Part shown: positions 8,502 to 17,393 of the stretch, piece after piece
How the letters are laid out: every line of letters begins with the position of its first letter
How positions within the stretch are numbered: the stretch's first letter is position 1
Assembly: GCA_900104375.1 (NCBI GenBank)
Contig: LT629302.1
Span: 2,692,001 to 2,756,000 of the forward strand
Length of the DNA: 64,000 bases
Direction of reading: 5' to 3'
Source of the DNA: Flavobacteriaceae bacterium MAR_2010_188
GTDB lineage: Bacteria > Bacteroidota > Bacteroidia > Flavobacteriales > Flavobacteriaceae
Notes under the pieces: model-generated
Told to the model about the DNA's origin: nothing
Databases searched by the model: none
What the model saw: only the letters and a program-made list of their open reading frames with translations
Made by a program: the position numbers and the translations under genes

Positions 8502-9125
8502 ATGAGAGAAAAAATATTACACGGATCTATTGAACTGTTCCTTGATTACGGTTTTAAAAGCGTGACCATGGACGATATTGCCAACCATTTGGGCATCTCT
8601 AAAAAAACCATTTATCAATATTTTGATACAAAAACGAAATTAGTGGAGGCAACGACCATGAACCTATTTAATAACATTTCTAAAGGTATCGATTGTATAA
8701 GGGAATTAGATAAAAACCCAATCGCCGAAATTTTTGATATCAAAAAGTTTATTAACGAACATCTAAAGAACGAAAAGTCCTCTCCTCAATACCAGCTAAA
8801 GAAGTACTATCCCAAGATATATTCCAATCTAAAAAACCGCCAATTTGAAATTATGCAAGATTGTGTGGTTCACAATTTAAAAAAGGGAGTAGATACCGGG
8901 CTATACAGGGAATCCATCGATATAGAATTTATCTCTCGGATATATTTTAGCGGAATGGTTGCTATAAAGGATATTGAACTATTCCCTTTAAAGCGATTTT
9001 CTATGGACATGTTGCTAGATCATTATCTAGAGTATCATTTAAGAGGAATTTGTTCTGACAAAGGTTTAGAAACCTTAGAAACTTTTACTAAAACCACCAA
9101 AAAACATAATGAGACAAATAATTAA
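8502..9125 (+). CDS. TetR/AcrR family transcriptional regulator, 207 aa
   Basis: The N-terminal TetR helix-turn-helix occupies about residues 1-48: ILHGSIELFLDYGFKSVTMD, then IANHLGISKKTIYQYFDTK, the family signature. The rest is a helical ligand-binding domain without recognisable specificity. It heads an operon with an outer-membrane factor, adaptor and RND permease, and its 3' end overlaps the next gene by 17 bp, so it most likely represses this pump and itself. A palindrome suited to a TetR dimer lies 22-49 bp upstream of the start. Confidence 0.92.
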   Translation: MREKILHGSIELFLDYGFKSVTMDDIANHLGISKKTIYQYFDTKTKLVEATTMNLFNNISKGIDCIRELDKNPIAEIFDIKKFINEHLKNEKSSPQYQLKKYYPKIYSNLKNRQFEIMQDCVVHNLKKGVDTGLYRESIDIEFISRIYFSGMVAIKDIELFPLKRFSMDMLLDHYLEYHLRGICSDKGLETLETFTKTTKKHNETNN

Positions 9126-10521
9126 TAGTTGCGTTTTTCTATTTACAGTGTTGCTGTCGGCACAGGAAACCCCATCGTCTCTGTCATTGCAAGAAGCTAT
9201 AGATTATGCACTTGAAAATAACCGAACTTCAAAAAATGCGGCGTTGGATATTGATGCTGCAGAACAGCAAAAATGGGAAACAACAGCAACCGGATTACCT
9301 CAAATTAAGGCAGATGTAGATTACCAGAACTTCCTTAAACAACAGGTTTCATTATTGCCCGCGGCAGCTTTTGATCCCTTGGGAAGTATTCGTCAACTTG
9401 GAGATTATTACGATCTTACCGACAGACAGATTAAGGATTTGCCAGCAGCCCCACAAGGATTTTTGCCACTTACTTTTGGAACTAAGCAAAACGTTTCGGC
9501 ATCTGCTACCTTAAGCCAACTTATTTTTGATGGTTCTTATATCGTTGCGCTTCAGTCGGCGAAGGTATTCCTTCAGATTTCTGAAAACGCCAAAAAGAAA
9601 ACTGATTTAGAAGTGAGAAAATCAGTTATCGATGCCTATGGAAATGTGTTGTTGGCAGAAGAAAGTTTAGATATACTAGAACGGAACATGGAGGTCTTGG
9701 ATAAAAACCTCTTTGAAGTCACCAAGATTTTTGAAAACGGCCTAGGTGAAGAAGAAAGTGTAGAACAACTGAAGATTACCATAAGTGGTGTAGAAAGTAA
9801 TTTGAATAACGTAAAACGCTTACGCACTTTATCTTACCAAATGCTAAATATCGTTCTAGCACTTCCTATAAATGCTGAAGTTAGCTTAACCGATAATCTA
9901 CAAACCTTAACCGAAGAGAACATAAGTATTTCTTTAATAGAAACAGATTTTAAGGTTGAAAACACCATCGATTACCGAATTGCCGAAAATGACAAGCGCA
10001 TTAAAGACTTAATGTTGAAACTAGAGAAGAGCAAAGCATTACCAACTATCGGTTCTTTTTTAAACGCAGGTTATTCCGCCTTTAGTGATGAGTTTACTTT
10101 TTTGAACAAAGACCAACAATGGTTCGGATCTGCCGTGATTGGCGTGAGTCTGGATATTCCAATTTTTAGTTCGTTCGGTAGAAGCGCTGCTACCAAACGT
10201 GCAGCAATCAATGTAGATAAGGCCGAAACCGACCTTTTGGAAACCGAACAGCGTTTGCGTTTACAGATAAATTCGGCTAAAAGCGATTACCAATTCGCCA
10301 TTGAAGAATACAGAAATAAGGAAGAAAACCTAAGACTTGCCGAACGTATCGAAGCTAAGAACCAGACAAAATTTTTTGAAGGGATTTCTACCAGCTTCGA
10401 GCTAAGACAAGCCCAGACACAATTATATACTGCTCAACAAGAATTTTTACAGGCAATGCTAAACGTTATTACCGCCAAAGCAGGATTAGAAACAATTATC
10501 AATCAACCCAACTTGAATTAA
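9109..10521 (+). CDS. TolC-like outer-membrane efflux protein, 470 aa
   Basis: This is the outer-membrane channel component of the tripartite pump. A signal peptide (about residues 1-19, CVFLFTVLLSAQ) precedes two OEP repeats with long coiled-coil helices. The landmark SLQEAIDYALENNRTSKNA at the start of the mature protein is typical of Bacteroidota TolC homologues. The C-terminal half repeats the pattern (LRLQINSAKSDYQFAIEEYR, FELRQAQTQLYTAQQEFLQA). It follows tetR with a 17-bp overlap and precedes the adaptor by 4 nt, so one mRNA and translational coupling are expected. Confidence 0.93.
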   Translation: MRQIINSCVFLFTVLLSAQETPSSLSLQEAIDYALENNRTSKNAALDIDAAEQQKWETTATGLPQIKADVDYQNFLKQQVSLLPAAAFDPLGSIRQLGDYYDLTDRQIKDLPAAPQGFLPLTFGTKQNVSASATLSQLIFDGSYIVALQSAKVFLQISENAKKKTDLEVRKSVIDAYGNVLLAEESLDILERNMEVLDKNLFEVTKIFENGLGEEESVEQLKITISGVESNLNNVKRLRTLSYQMLNIVLALPINAEVSLTDNLQTLTEENISISLIETDFKVENTIDYRIAENDKRIKDLMLKLEKSKALPTIGSFLNAGYSAFSDEFTFLNKDQQWFGSAVIGVSLDIPIFSSFGRSAATKRAAINVDKAETDLLETEQRLRLQINSAKSDYQFAIEEYRNKEENLRLAERIEAKNQTKFFEGISTSFELRQAQTQLYTAQQEFLQAMLNVITAKAGLETIINQPNLN

Positions 10522-10525
10522 TACC

Positions 10526-11719
10526 ATGAAAATGAAAAATATATACTCGGCAATAATCATATTAACCCTGCTCGCTTCATGTGGGAATAAGGAAGAAAAA
10601 AGCTTTGATGATGTTGTAAAATCTGGCTCCTTGGCTGAGCTGAAGGAAAAACGGTCAGAAATTGATCAGCAACAGAAAGAAATTCTTCTTCAACTTAATC
10701 AGTTAAATGAGAAGATTTCAGAATTAGACACGATTAAAAATCTGCCACTTGTAACTACTTTTCAAATTAAAAAACAAAGCTTTGACCACTATATAGAGTT
10801 ACAGGGAAGTGTAAATACCAAACAGAATATTGTAATCTATCCAGAAATGCCAGGGATTCTTACCAAGGTTTATGTCAAAGAAGGAGATAAGGTTAGTAAA
10901 GGACAGCTTCTAGCAACGATTGACGATGGCGGTTTAAGCCAACAAGTAGCACAGCTTCAAATTCAGGCAGATCTTGCAAAAACAACTTTTGAAAGACAGA
11001 AGCGACTTTGGGACCAAAAAATTGGTAGCGAGATTCAATATCTTCAAGCTAAATCTAGTTACGAATCTCAAGTACAAGCCGTAAATCAATTAAAGACCCA
11101 ATTAGGAAAATCTAGCGTTAGAGCATCCTTTGCGGGGGTTATCGATGATATTATTACCGAGCAGGGAACCGTGGTCGCTCCAGGACAATCGGCTTTGATG
11201 AGACTGGTAAACCTTAAGGACATGTACATTGAAACCGACGTGCCAGAGAGATATATTTCTACGATTACTGAAAATAAAACGGTACAGGTAGAATTCCCAG
11301 TTCTTGGTAAAACGATTGATGCCAAGGTAAGACAAGCAGGAAATTTTATAAATCCAGCTAACCGAACTTTTAAGATTGAAGTTGCCGTTCCTAATAACGA
11401 TGGTGACATTAAACCAAATCTTACCGCCAGACTTAAGATTAACGATTATACCAATGCAGAAGCGGTACTTATTCCTCAAAGTCTTATTTCTGAAAATGCC
11501 GAAGGCCAGCAGTATGTCTATATCGTGAAGGATAAAAATTCTGATGATGAGGCAGTTGCAGAACGCGTCATTATTGAAACTGGCAAACCACAAGACGATT
11601 TAATCGAAGTTACCTCTGGTTTAGATACCAATTCTGAAATCATTGAAGAGGGCGCACGTAGTGTTCAAAATGGTCAGAGCGTGAAAATTATAAATTCTAA
11701 AGAAGTGTCCAATGAGTGA
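10526..11719 (+). CDS. RND periplasmic adaptor (HlyD/AcrA-type lipoprotein), 397 aa
   Basis: This membrane-fusion protein links the RND pump to the TolC-like channel. A lipobox LLASC (Cys about residue 19) indicates a lipid-anchored protein. A charged coiled coil (about 30-70, LKEKRSEIDQQQKEILLQLN) is followed by a biotinyl-lipoyl-like half (VYVKEGDKVSKGQLLATIDD), an alpha-hairpin, the second lipoyl half (SVRASFAGVIDDIITEQGTV) and a beta-barrel/membrane-proximal region (PNLTARLKINDY). The coiled coil near the lipid anchor is common in Bacteroidota adaptors. The last 8 bp overlap the permease gene. Confidence 0.93.
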   Translation: MKMKNIYSAIIILTLLASCGNKEEKSFDDVVKSGSLAELKEKRSEIDQQQKEILLQLNQLNEKISELDTIKNLPLVTTFQIKKQSFDHYIELQGSVNTKQNIVIYPEMPGILTKVYVKEGDKVSKGQLLATIDDGGLSQQVAQLQIQADLAKTTFERQKRLWDQKIGSEIQYLQAKSSYESQVQAVNQLKTQLGKSSVRASFAGVIDDIITEQGTVVAPGQSALMRLVNLKDMYIETDVPERYISTITENKTVQVEFPVLGKTIDAKVRQAGNFINPANRTFKIEVAVPNNDGDIKPNLTARLKINDYTNAEAVLIPQSLISENAEGQQYVYIVKDKNSDDEAVAERVIIETGKPQDDLIEVTSGLDTNSEIIEEGARSVQNGQSVKIINSKEVSNE

Positions 11720-14700
11720 ACTTGAAAAGAATGTAGATAAGGAATTTAAATTATCTACCTGGGCAATTAATAACAAGACCACTATCTATATGATAATGGC
11801 CATGGTTCTCTTCTTAGGTGTTTCTGCCTATTTTGAAATGCCTCGTGAAAGTTTCCCAGAAGTACACGAAACTAAGATTTATGTAAGTTCCATCTTTCCT
11901 GGAAACACTGCCGAGGACATCGAAAAGTTGATTACCGATCCCTTAGAGGATAAGTTAAAAACGGTGAGCAACGTTGTGGAAATCACATCGACTTCACAAG
12001 AAGATTATTCGATGATTGTCGTAGAGTTTGATGAAGGAATCCCCGTAGAGCAAGCAAAACAAAAGATAAAGGACGAAATCGATGCCGAAACTTCTGGAGA
12101 AGATTGGCCGACCTTTAACGAAGCTAAAGTAGAGCCGAACGTGTTTGAGCTTAGTTTATCTGAAGAAATGCCGATTCTAAATATCAATATTTCTGGAGAT
12201 TATCCGGTTGATAAGCTTAAGGAATACGGCGAATACCTCCAAGATGAAATAGAAGATTTACCACAAATAAAGAAAGTTGATATACGAGGCGCACAGGATA
12301 AGGAAGTAGAAGTTGCTGTAGATATATATAAGATGATGGCTTCTAAAGTTAGTTTTAGCGACATCATCGGTGCTATTAGAGGCGGTAACGTTACTATGTC
12401 TGCCGGTAATTTTATCGCCAGCGGCCAACGAAGAACTATTAGAATATTGGGTGAGATTGACAATCCATCACAATTAGAAAACTTTGTGGTAAAGTCAGAA
12501 AACGGCAATTCAATTTATCTAAAAGACGTTGCTACGGTAACCTTTCAAGATGAAGATAAAACTACTTATGCCCGAGAATTCGGAGAAGCGGTGGTGATGC
12601 TAGACGTTAAGAAACGTTCTGGTAAAAACATGGTTGAAGCTGCCGAACAAATCCGACTTATTGTGGATGATGCAAGAGTTAATCAATTTCCTCCAGATTT
12701 AACCGTGACCATCGCAAATGACCAGTCCTCACAGACCATTGGTCAAGTAGATGATTTGGTGAATAACATCATTTTTGGAGTAATCTTGGTGGTGTTGGTA
12801 TTAATGTTCTTTTTAGGTTTTAAGAACGCCTTGTTTGTTGGTTTCGCAATCCCAATGTCTATGTTCATGTCGCTAATGATATTGAATCTAATGGGTTACA
12901 CCATGAATACCATGATTCTATTTGGTCTAATTATGGGTCTGGGGATGTTGGTAGATAACGGAATTGTGGTGGTAGAAAATGTCTACCGTTTAATGGAAGA
13001 CGAAGGTCTGAACCGGGTCGAAGCCGCCAAAAAAGGTATCGGCGAAATCGCTTTTCCTATTATTATATCAACTGCAACAACGGTCGCAGCATTTATCCCA
13101 TTAGGATTATGGCCGGGTCTTATGGGACAGTTTATGATGTATTTCCCGATAACATTATCGGTTGTTCTAGGTTCTTCTCTGTTCGTTGCCATATTCTTTA
13201 ATTCGGTACTCGTTTCACAAATGATGACGACAGAAGACAAGGATATGCCATTGAGAAGGATAATTTATATCACTTCGATACTTGCTGGCATTGGCTTGGT
13301 AATTTTGATAATCGGTGGTGCTTACCGAGGGCTAGGAACATTAATGATTTTTACAGCGATTATGTTATGGGTTTATCGACTTTACCTGAGAAAATGGGCA
13401 AATAACTTTCAATCTAGTACGCTGGTAAAATTGGAGAATTGGTACGAAAGAAACCTCAAGCGTGCCCTAGTTAAAAAACGTCCTTACATAATCGTTGTAA
13501 GCACCGTAGTATTATTGATTCTTGCCTTCGTTGCCTTTGGAATATCACTTGGAACTCAACGGACCAAAGTGGAATTCTTCCCGGACAACAAGCCAAATCA
13601 GATTATTGTTTACATCGAATATCCCGAGGGAACGGACATTAAGAAAACCAACGAAATCACCCATAAGATTGAAAATCGAGTGTATGAGGTTTTAAATTCG
13701 CCGGAATACCTAGAAGGCAATGGACGTAACTTTATGGTAGAAAGTGCGGTATCTCAAGTTGGTGAAGGCGCCGGTAATCCTCAGACCGATGGTGGTTCTG
13801 CGGCAGAAATGCCACATAAAGGTAAAATCACTGCCTCGATGCGAGAATACAAATATCGCAACGGTAAGGATAGTGAAATTATGAGGCAAAAAGTACAAGA
13901 AGCTCTTGTAGGGATTTATCCCGGAGTATTGATTTCTGTTGAAAAAGATGCGAATGGGCCACCAACTGGCGCTCCTATTAACATTGAGCTGGAAGGCGAC
14001 GATTATAACGAATTGATTGCAACTGCTGAAAGAATGCAGGATTATATTAATTCGCGTAGCATTCCTGGTATCGACGAGCTAAAAATCGATGTTAACAAGG
14101 ACAAACCTGCAATGCAAGTTGTTGTTGACCGTGAAAAAGCGGGTGAACTTGGAGTAAGTGCATCTCAAGTTGGTCAGCAATTAAGAAATTCAATTTTTGG
14201 ATCCAAAGCTGGTATTTATAAAAATGCAGGTGAAGATTATGATATCTACGTGCGCTTCAACGAAGAAAATAGGTATAACAATAGCGCCATATTCAACCAA
14301 AGCGTCACATTTAGGGATAATACGGGGCAGTTGCGTGAGGTACCTATTTCCACAATTGCATATCAAAATAACAACTCTGGATTTAGCGCTATAAAACATC
14401 GGGACACTAAACGTGTGGTAACGGTTTATTCTGCCTTGGCACCAGGTTTTACGGATGCAGGAGCAGCAGTTGCTCAGATCCAAGATGCTATGCAGGATTT
14501 CTCGGAAATGCCAGAAAACATTAAAGTGGATTATACCGGACAGATTGAAGAGCAGAACAAGCAGATGGCGTTTTTAATGGGCGCATTTTTCAGTGGAATC
14601 TTCTTAATATTCTTGATACTTATCTTCCAATTTAATTCATTTTCCAAACCTGCTATAATCATGATGGCGGTATTCTTGAGTTTAATCGGTGTATTTGGCG

Positions 14701-15257
14701 GCTTGGTAATAACAGGTTCTCCTTTCGTAATTATGATGACGATGATGGGGATTATAGCTCTAGCTGGTATCGTCGTGAATAATGGAGTGGTTCTGTTAGA
14801 TTACGCGCAGTTATTGATAGACAGAAAGAAATATGAACTTGGTCTGGACGATGATGATCATCTAACTTCAGAGCAACTATTTACCTCGATTGTTCAAGCT
14901 GGTAAAGCGCGTCTAAGACCTGTTTTGTTAACGGCGATTACCACAATATTAGGTTTGATTCCGCTAGCAATTGGACTTAACATTAACTTCTTCACCTTAT
15001 TCAGCGATTTTGATGCTAATATTTATTTTGGTGGAGATAACGTTATTTTCTGGGGACCTTTAGCGTGGACGGTTATTTACGGTTTGTTCATCGCAACGTT
15101 CTTAACCCTGATTGTTGTGCCAGTCTTATTTTTCCTTTCACTTAAGATGAAAATTTATCTTAGAAGAAAATTTGGTGCTAAACCGGAAGTTTCGGAAGAA
15201 ATCGTGGTCCGTGAGGATTATGCCTTCTCCCATAATATGAAGACCATAAAAGACTAA
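11712..15257 (+). CDS. RND efflux permease (AcrB-like), 1181 aa
   Basis: This inner-membrane proton-driven pump has 12 predicted transmembrane segments and two large periplasmic loops. Landmarks are the N-terminal TM1 followed by PRESFPEVHETKIYVSSIFP, TM4 with GLGMLVDNGIVVVENVYRLM, and TM10 with GIVVNNGVVLLDYAQLL. By alignment with AcrB, Asp407 is kept, Asp408 is Asn and Lys940 is Asn, so the classical proton relay is altered. It is longer than AcrB (about 1050) through inserts such as the loop NINFFTLFSDFDANIYFGGD near the end. Substrate is unknown. It is the last gene of the operon, followed by a strong terminator. Confidence 0.93.
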   Translation: MSELEKNVDKEFKLSTWAINNKTTIYMIMAMVLFLGVSAYFEMPRESFPEVHETKIYVSSIFPGNTAEDIEKLITDPLEDKLKTVSNVVEITSTSQEDYSMIVVEFDEGIPVEQAKQKIKDEIDAETSGEDWPTFNEAKVEPNVFELSLSEEMPILNINISGDYPVDKLKEYGEYLQDEIEDLPQIKKVDIRGAQDKEVEVAVDIYKMMASKVSFSDIIGAIRGGNVTMSAGNFIASGQRRTIRILGEIDNPSQLENFVVKSENGNSIYLKDVATVTFQDEDKTTYAREFGEAVVMLDVKKRSGKNMVEAAEQIRLIVDDARVNQFPPDLTVTIANDQSSQTIGQVDDLVNNIIFGVILVVLVLMFFLGFKNALFVGFAIPMSMFMSLMILNLMGYTMNTMILFGLIMGLGMLVDNGIVVVENVYRLMEDEGLNRVEAAKKGIGEIAFPIIISTATTVAAFIPLGLWPGLMGQFMMYFPITLSVVLGSSLFVAIFFNSVLVSQMMTTEDKDMPLRRIIYITSILAGIGLVILIIGGAYRGLGTLMIFTAIMLWVYRLYLRKWANNFQSSTLVKLENWYERNLKRALVKKRPYIIVVSTVVLLILAFVAFGISLGTQRTKVEFFPDNKPNQIIVYIEYPEGTDIKKTNEITHKIENRVYEVLNSPEYLEGNGRNFMVESAVSQVGEGAGNPQTDGGSAAEMPHKGKITASMREYKYRNGKDSEIMRQKVQEALVGIYPGVLISVEKDANGPPTGAPINIELEGDDYNELIATAERMQDYINSRSIPGIDELKIDVNKDKPAMQVVVDREKAGELGVSASQVGQQLRNSIFGSKAGIYKNAGEDYDIYVRFNEENRYNNSAIFNQSVTFRDNTGQLREVPISTIAYQNNNSGFSAIKHRDTKRVVTVYSALAPGFTDAGAAVAQIQDAMQDFSEMPENIKVDYTGQIEEQNKQMAFLMGAFFSGIFLIFLILIFQFNSFSKPAIIMMAVFLSLIGVFGGLVITGSPFVIMMTMMGIIALAGIVVNNGVVLLDYAQLLIDRKKYELGLDDDDHLTSEQLFTSIVQAGKARLRPVLLTAITTILGLIPLAIGLNINFFTLFSDFDANIYFGGDNVIFWGPLAWTVIYGLFIATFLTLIVVPVLFFLSLKMKIYLRRKFGAKPEVSEEIVVREDYAFSHNMKTIKD

Positions 15258-15258
15258 G

Positions 15259-15289
15259 AAAAAGCCGCAAAGAAATTTGCGGCTTTTTT
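15259..15289 (+). terminator. Intrinsic terminator of the efflux operon
   Basis: Stem AAAAAGCCGCAAA / TTTGCGGCTTTTT with a short GAAA-type loop, directly after the permease stop codon. Confidence 0.9.
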
Positions 15290-15439
15290 GTTATAAAAAC
15301 TTTCCTGTATCGATCTTATGCGCTTTTCAATTTAAAAAATCACAGACTCAAAAATTCAGAACATTCTTATGTGAATGGCGAATTACAATTTAGTCCTTTC
15401 TAAAACTTCCAAAATATTCATTAAACCATTTTAACTTAT

Positions 15440-15447
15440 TAAATTTG
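15440..15447 (+). promoter_or_regulatory. -7 element of aspS
   Basis: TAAATTTG, a perfect TAnnTTTG, 24 nt before the aspS ATG. Confidence 0.5.
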
Positions 15448-15471
15448 CCAGCAATCAATTAAGGCAGATAG

Positions 15472-17220
15472 ATGTTTAGAAATCATACTTGTGGCGAGAT
15501 AACCAGCAAGAATATAGGAGAGAAAGTAAAATTATCTGGATGGGTACAGACCGTCCGCGATAAGGGTTTTATGGTGTGGGTGGATCTTCGTGATCGTTAT
15601 GGCATAACCCAACTTATTTTTGATGAAGAAAGAACTTCTACTGAGCTTATGAAAAAAGCTCAAAAACTAGGTCGAGAATTTGTAGTGATGGTAGAAGGTG
15701 AGGTTATCGAAAGAAGTTCTAAGAATCCAAATATCCCTACTGGTGAGATTGAAATTTTGGTTGATAATCTTCAAATTTTAAATGAATCATTAACTCCACC
15801 TTTTACAATTGAGGACGAAACTGACGGTGGTGAAGAGTTAAGGATGAAGTTTAGATATCTAGACATTCGAAGAAATCCGGTAAGAAATAATTTAATCTTT
15901 AGGCACAAAGTCGCCCAAGCGGTAAGAAGTTATCTTTCTAATGAAGGTTTTATAGAAGTAGAAACTCCTTATTTAATTAAGTCAACGCCGGAAGGTGCAA
16001 GGGATTTTGTGGTGCCTTCAAGAATGAACGAAGGTCAATTTTACGCTTTACCACAGTCGCCCCAAACCTTTAAACAATTGCTGATGGTTGGCGGTATGGA
16101 CAAATATTTTCAACTTGTAAAATGTTTTAGAGACGAAGATCTACGAGCGGACAGACAACCAGAATTTACCCAGATAGATTGCGAAATGGCGTTTATTGAG
16201 CAAGAAGATATTCTCAATACTTTTGAAGGTCTTACCCGTCATTTGCTAAAAGAAATTAACGATGTAGATGTGGCAGAATTTCCGAGAATGACCTACGACG
16301 AGGCTATGAGGAGATTTGGAAACGACAAGCCAGATATCCGTTTTGGGATGGAATTCGGAGAATTGAATGAAGTAGCCCAAAACAAGGATTTCGGTGTTTT
16401 TAATAATGCAGAATTAGTTGTGGGCATTGCGGTTCCCGGAGCTAATAGTTATACCAGAAAAGAAATAGATAATTTAATCGATTGGATGCGACGCCCACAA
16501 ATTGGGGCGCTTGGGATGGTTTACGTCCGTTGCAATGAAGATGGAAGCTATAAATCTTCGGTCGATAAATTTTATGACCAAGAAGATTTAGCCAAATGGG
16601 CAGAAGTTACTGGTGCAAAAGCAGGTGGTTTAATTTGCGTTCTTTCTGGTGATAAAAATAAAGTACGTGGGCAACTAAGCGCTTTGCGTATGGAGATGGC
16701 CACCCGTTTGGGATTGCGTAAAAAAGATGAGTTTGCACCTTTATGGGTAATCGATTTCCCGTTATTGGAATGGGATGAAGACACCAAACGTTTTCACGCC
16801 ATGCACCATCCTTTCACTTCACCAAAACCGGGACAGATGGAATTGTTAGATACCGAACCAGCTAAAGTGAAAGCCAATGCTTATGATTTGGTGCTTAATG
16901 GAAATGAAATCGGTGGAGGATCAATTAGGATTCACGATAAAAATGTTCAATCTAAAATGTTCGACTATCTTGGATTTTCTAAAGTGGAAGCCAGAGCGCA
17001 ATTCGGATTTTTAATGGATGCCTTTCAATATGGAGCGCCACCACACGGTGGTATTGCATTTGGTCTAGATAGATTGGTTTCAATTTTAGGTGGACAAGAA
17101 ACAATTCGGGATTTTATAGCGTTTCCAAAAAACAACTCTGGAAGGGATGTTATGATTGACGCTCCTGCACCAATCGATAAAAACCAACTAAAGGAATTAC
17201 ATCTCAAGCTAGATTTATAA
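15472..17220 (+). CDS. aspS: Aspartate--tRNA ligase
   Basis: This is the bacterial-type AspRS of 582 residues. An N-terminal OB-fold anticodon-binding domain ([20 protein letters not shown], about 18-37) is followed by the class II core with motif 2 ([18 protein letters not shown], about 218-235) and the bacterial GAD insertion domain (about 280-410). Motif 3 is [14 protein letters not shown] near residue 535. [14 protein letters not shown] is the Asp-specific loop. Length and order are normal. It charges tRNA-Asp in the cytoplasm; whether it also charges tRNA-Asn cannot be decided here. Confidence 0.97.
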   Translation: MFRNHTCGEITSKNIGEKVKLSGWVQTVRDKGFMVWVDLRDRYGITQLIFDEERTSTELMKKAQKLGREFVVMVEGEVIERSSKNPNIPTGEIEILVDNLQILNESLTPPFTIEDETDGGEELRMKFRYLDIRRNPVRNNLIFRHKVAQAVRSYLSNEGFIEVETPYLIKSTPEGARDFVVPSRMNEGQFYALPQSPQTFKQLLMVGGMDKYFQLVKCFRDEDLRADRQPEFTQIDCEMAFIEQEDILNTFEGLTRHLLKEINDVDVAEFPRMTYDEAMRRFGNDKPDIRFGMEFGELNEVAQNKDFGVFNNAELVVGIAVPGANSYTRKEIDNLIDWMRRPQIGALGMVYVRCNEDGSYKSSVDKFYDQEDLAKWAEVTGAKAGGLICVLSGDKNKVRGQLSALRMEMATRLGLRKKDEFAPLWVIDFPLLEWDEDTKRFHAMHHPFTSPKPGQMELLDTEPAKVKANAYDLVLNGNEIGGGSIRIHDKNVQSKMFDYLGFSKVEARAQFGFLMDAFQYGAPPHGGIAFGLDRLVSILGGQETIRDFIAFPKNNSGRDVMIDAPAPIDKNQLKELHLKLDL

Positions 17221-17257
17221 AGCGGAACAGAATCATAAATCCGAAACAATATGTCCA

Positions 17258-17275
17258 ACTGAGCGCAGTCGAAGT
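17258..17275. repeat. Interspersed palindromic repeat (GAGCGCAGTCGAAG type)
   Basis: ACTGAGCGCAGTCGAAGT contains the internal palindrome ACTGAGCGCAGT. I know this string as a dispersed intergenic motif in many Bacteroidota genomes. Only one copy is seen in this window. Confidence 0.5.
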
Positions 17276-17310
17276 TTTTAATTACCTAAATTTCCATACA
17301 GCTTTCGAAC

Positions 17311-17335
17311 GCCTGCCCGTCCATCCGGCGGGCGC
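17311..17335. repeat. GC-rich intergenic hairpin repeat
   Basis: GCCTGCCCG and CGGGCGC arms around a CCATCCGG centre, strikingly GC-rich against AT-rich surroundings. It resembles the GCCTGCC/GGCAGGC hairpins at 62636-62712, so the two may belong to one dispersed repeat class. Confidence 0.5.
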
Positions 17336-17393
17336 TCAAATTGACAAAACTGTTTATCGTTTTTATAAATCTGCTTTTTAGCAAGTCATATTT

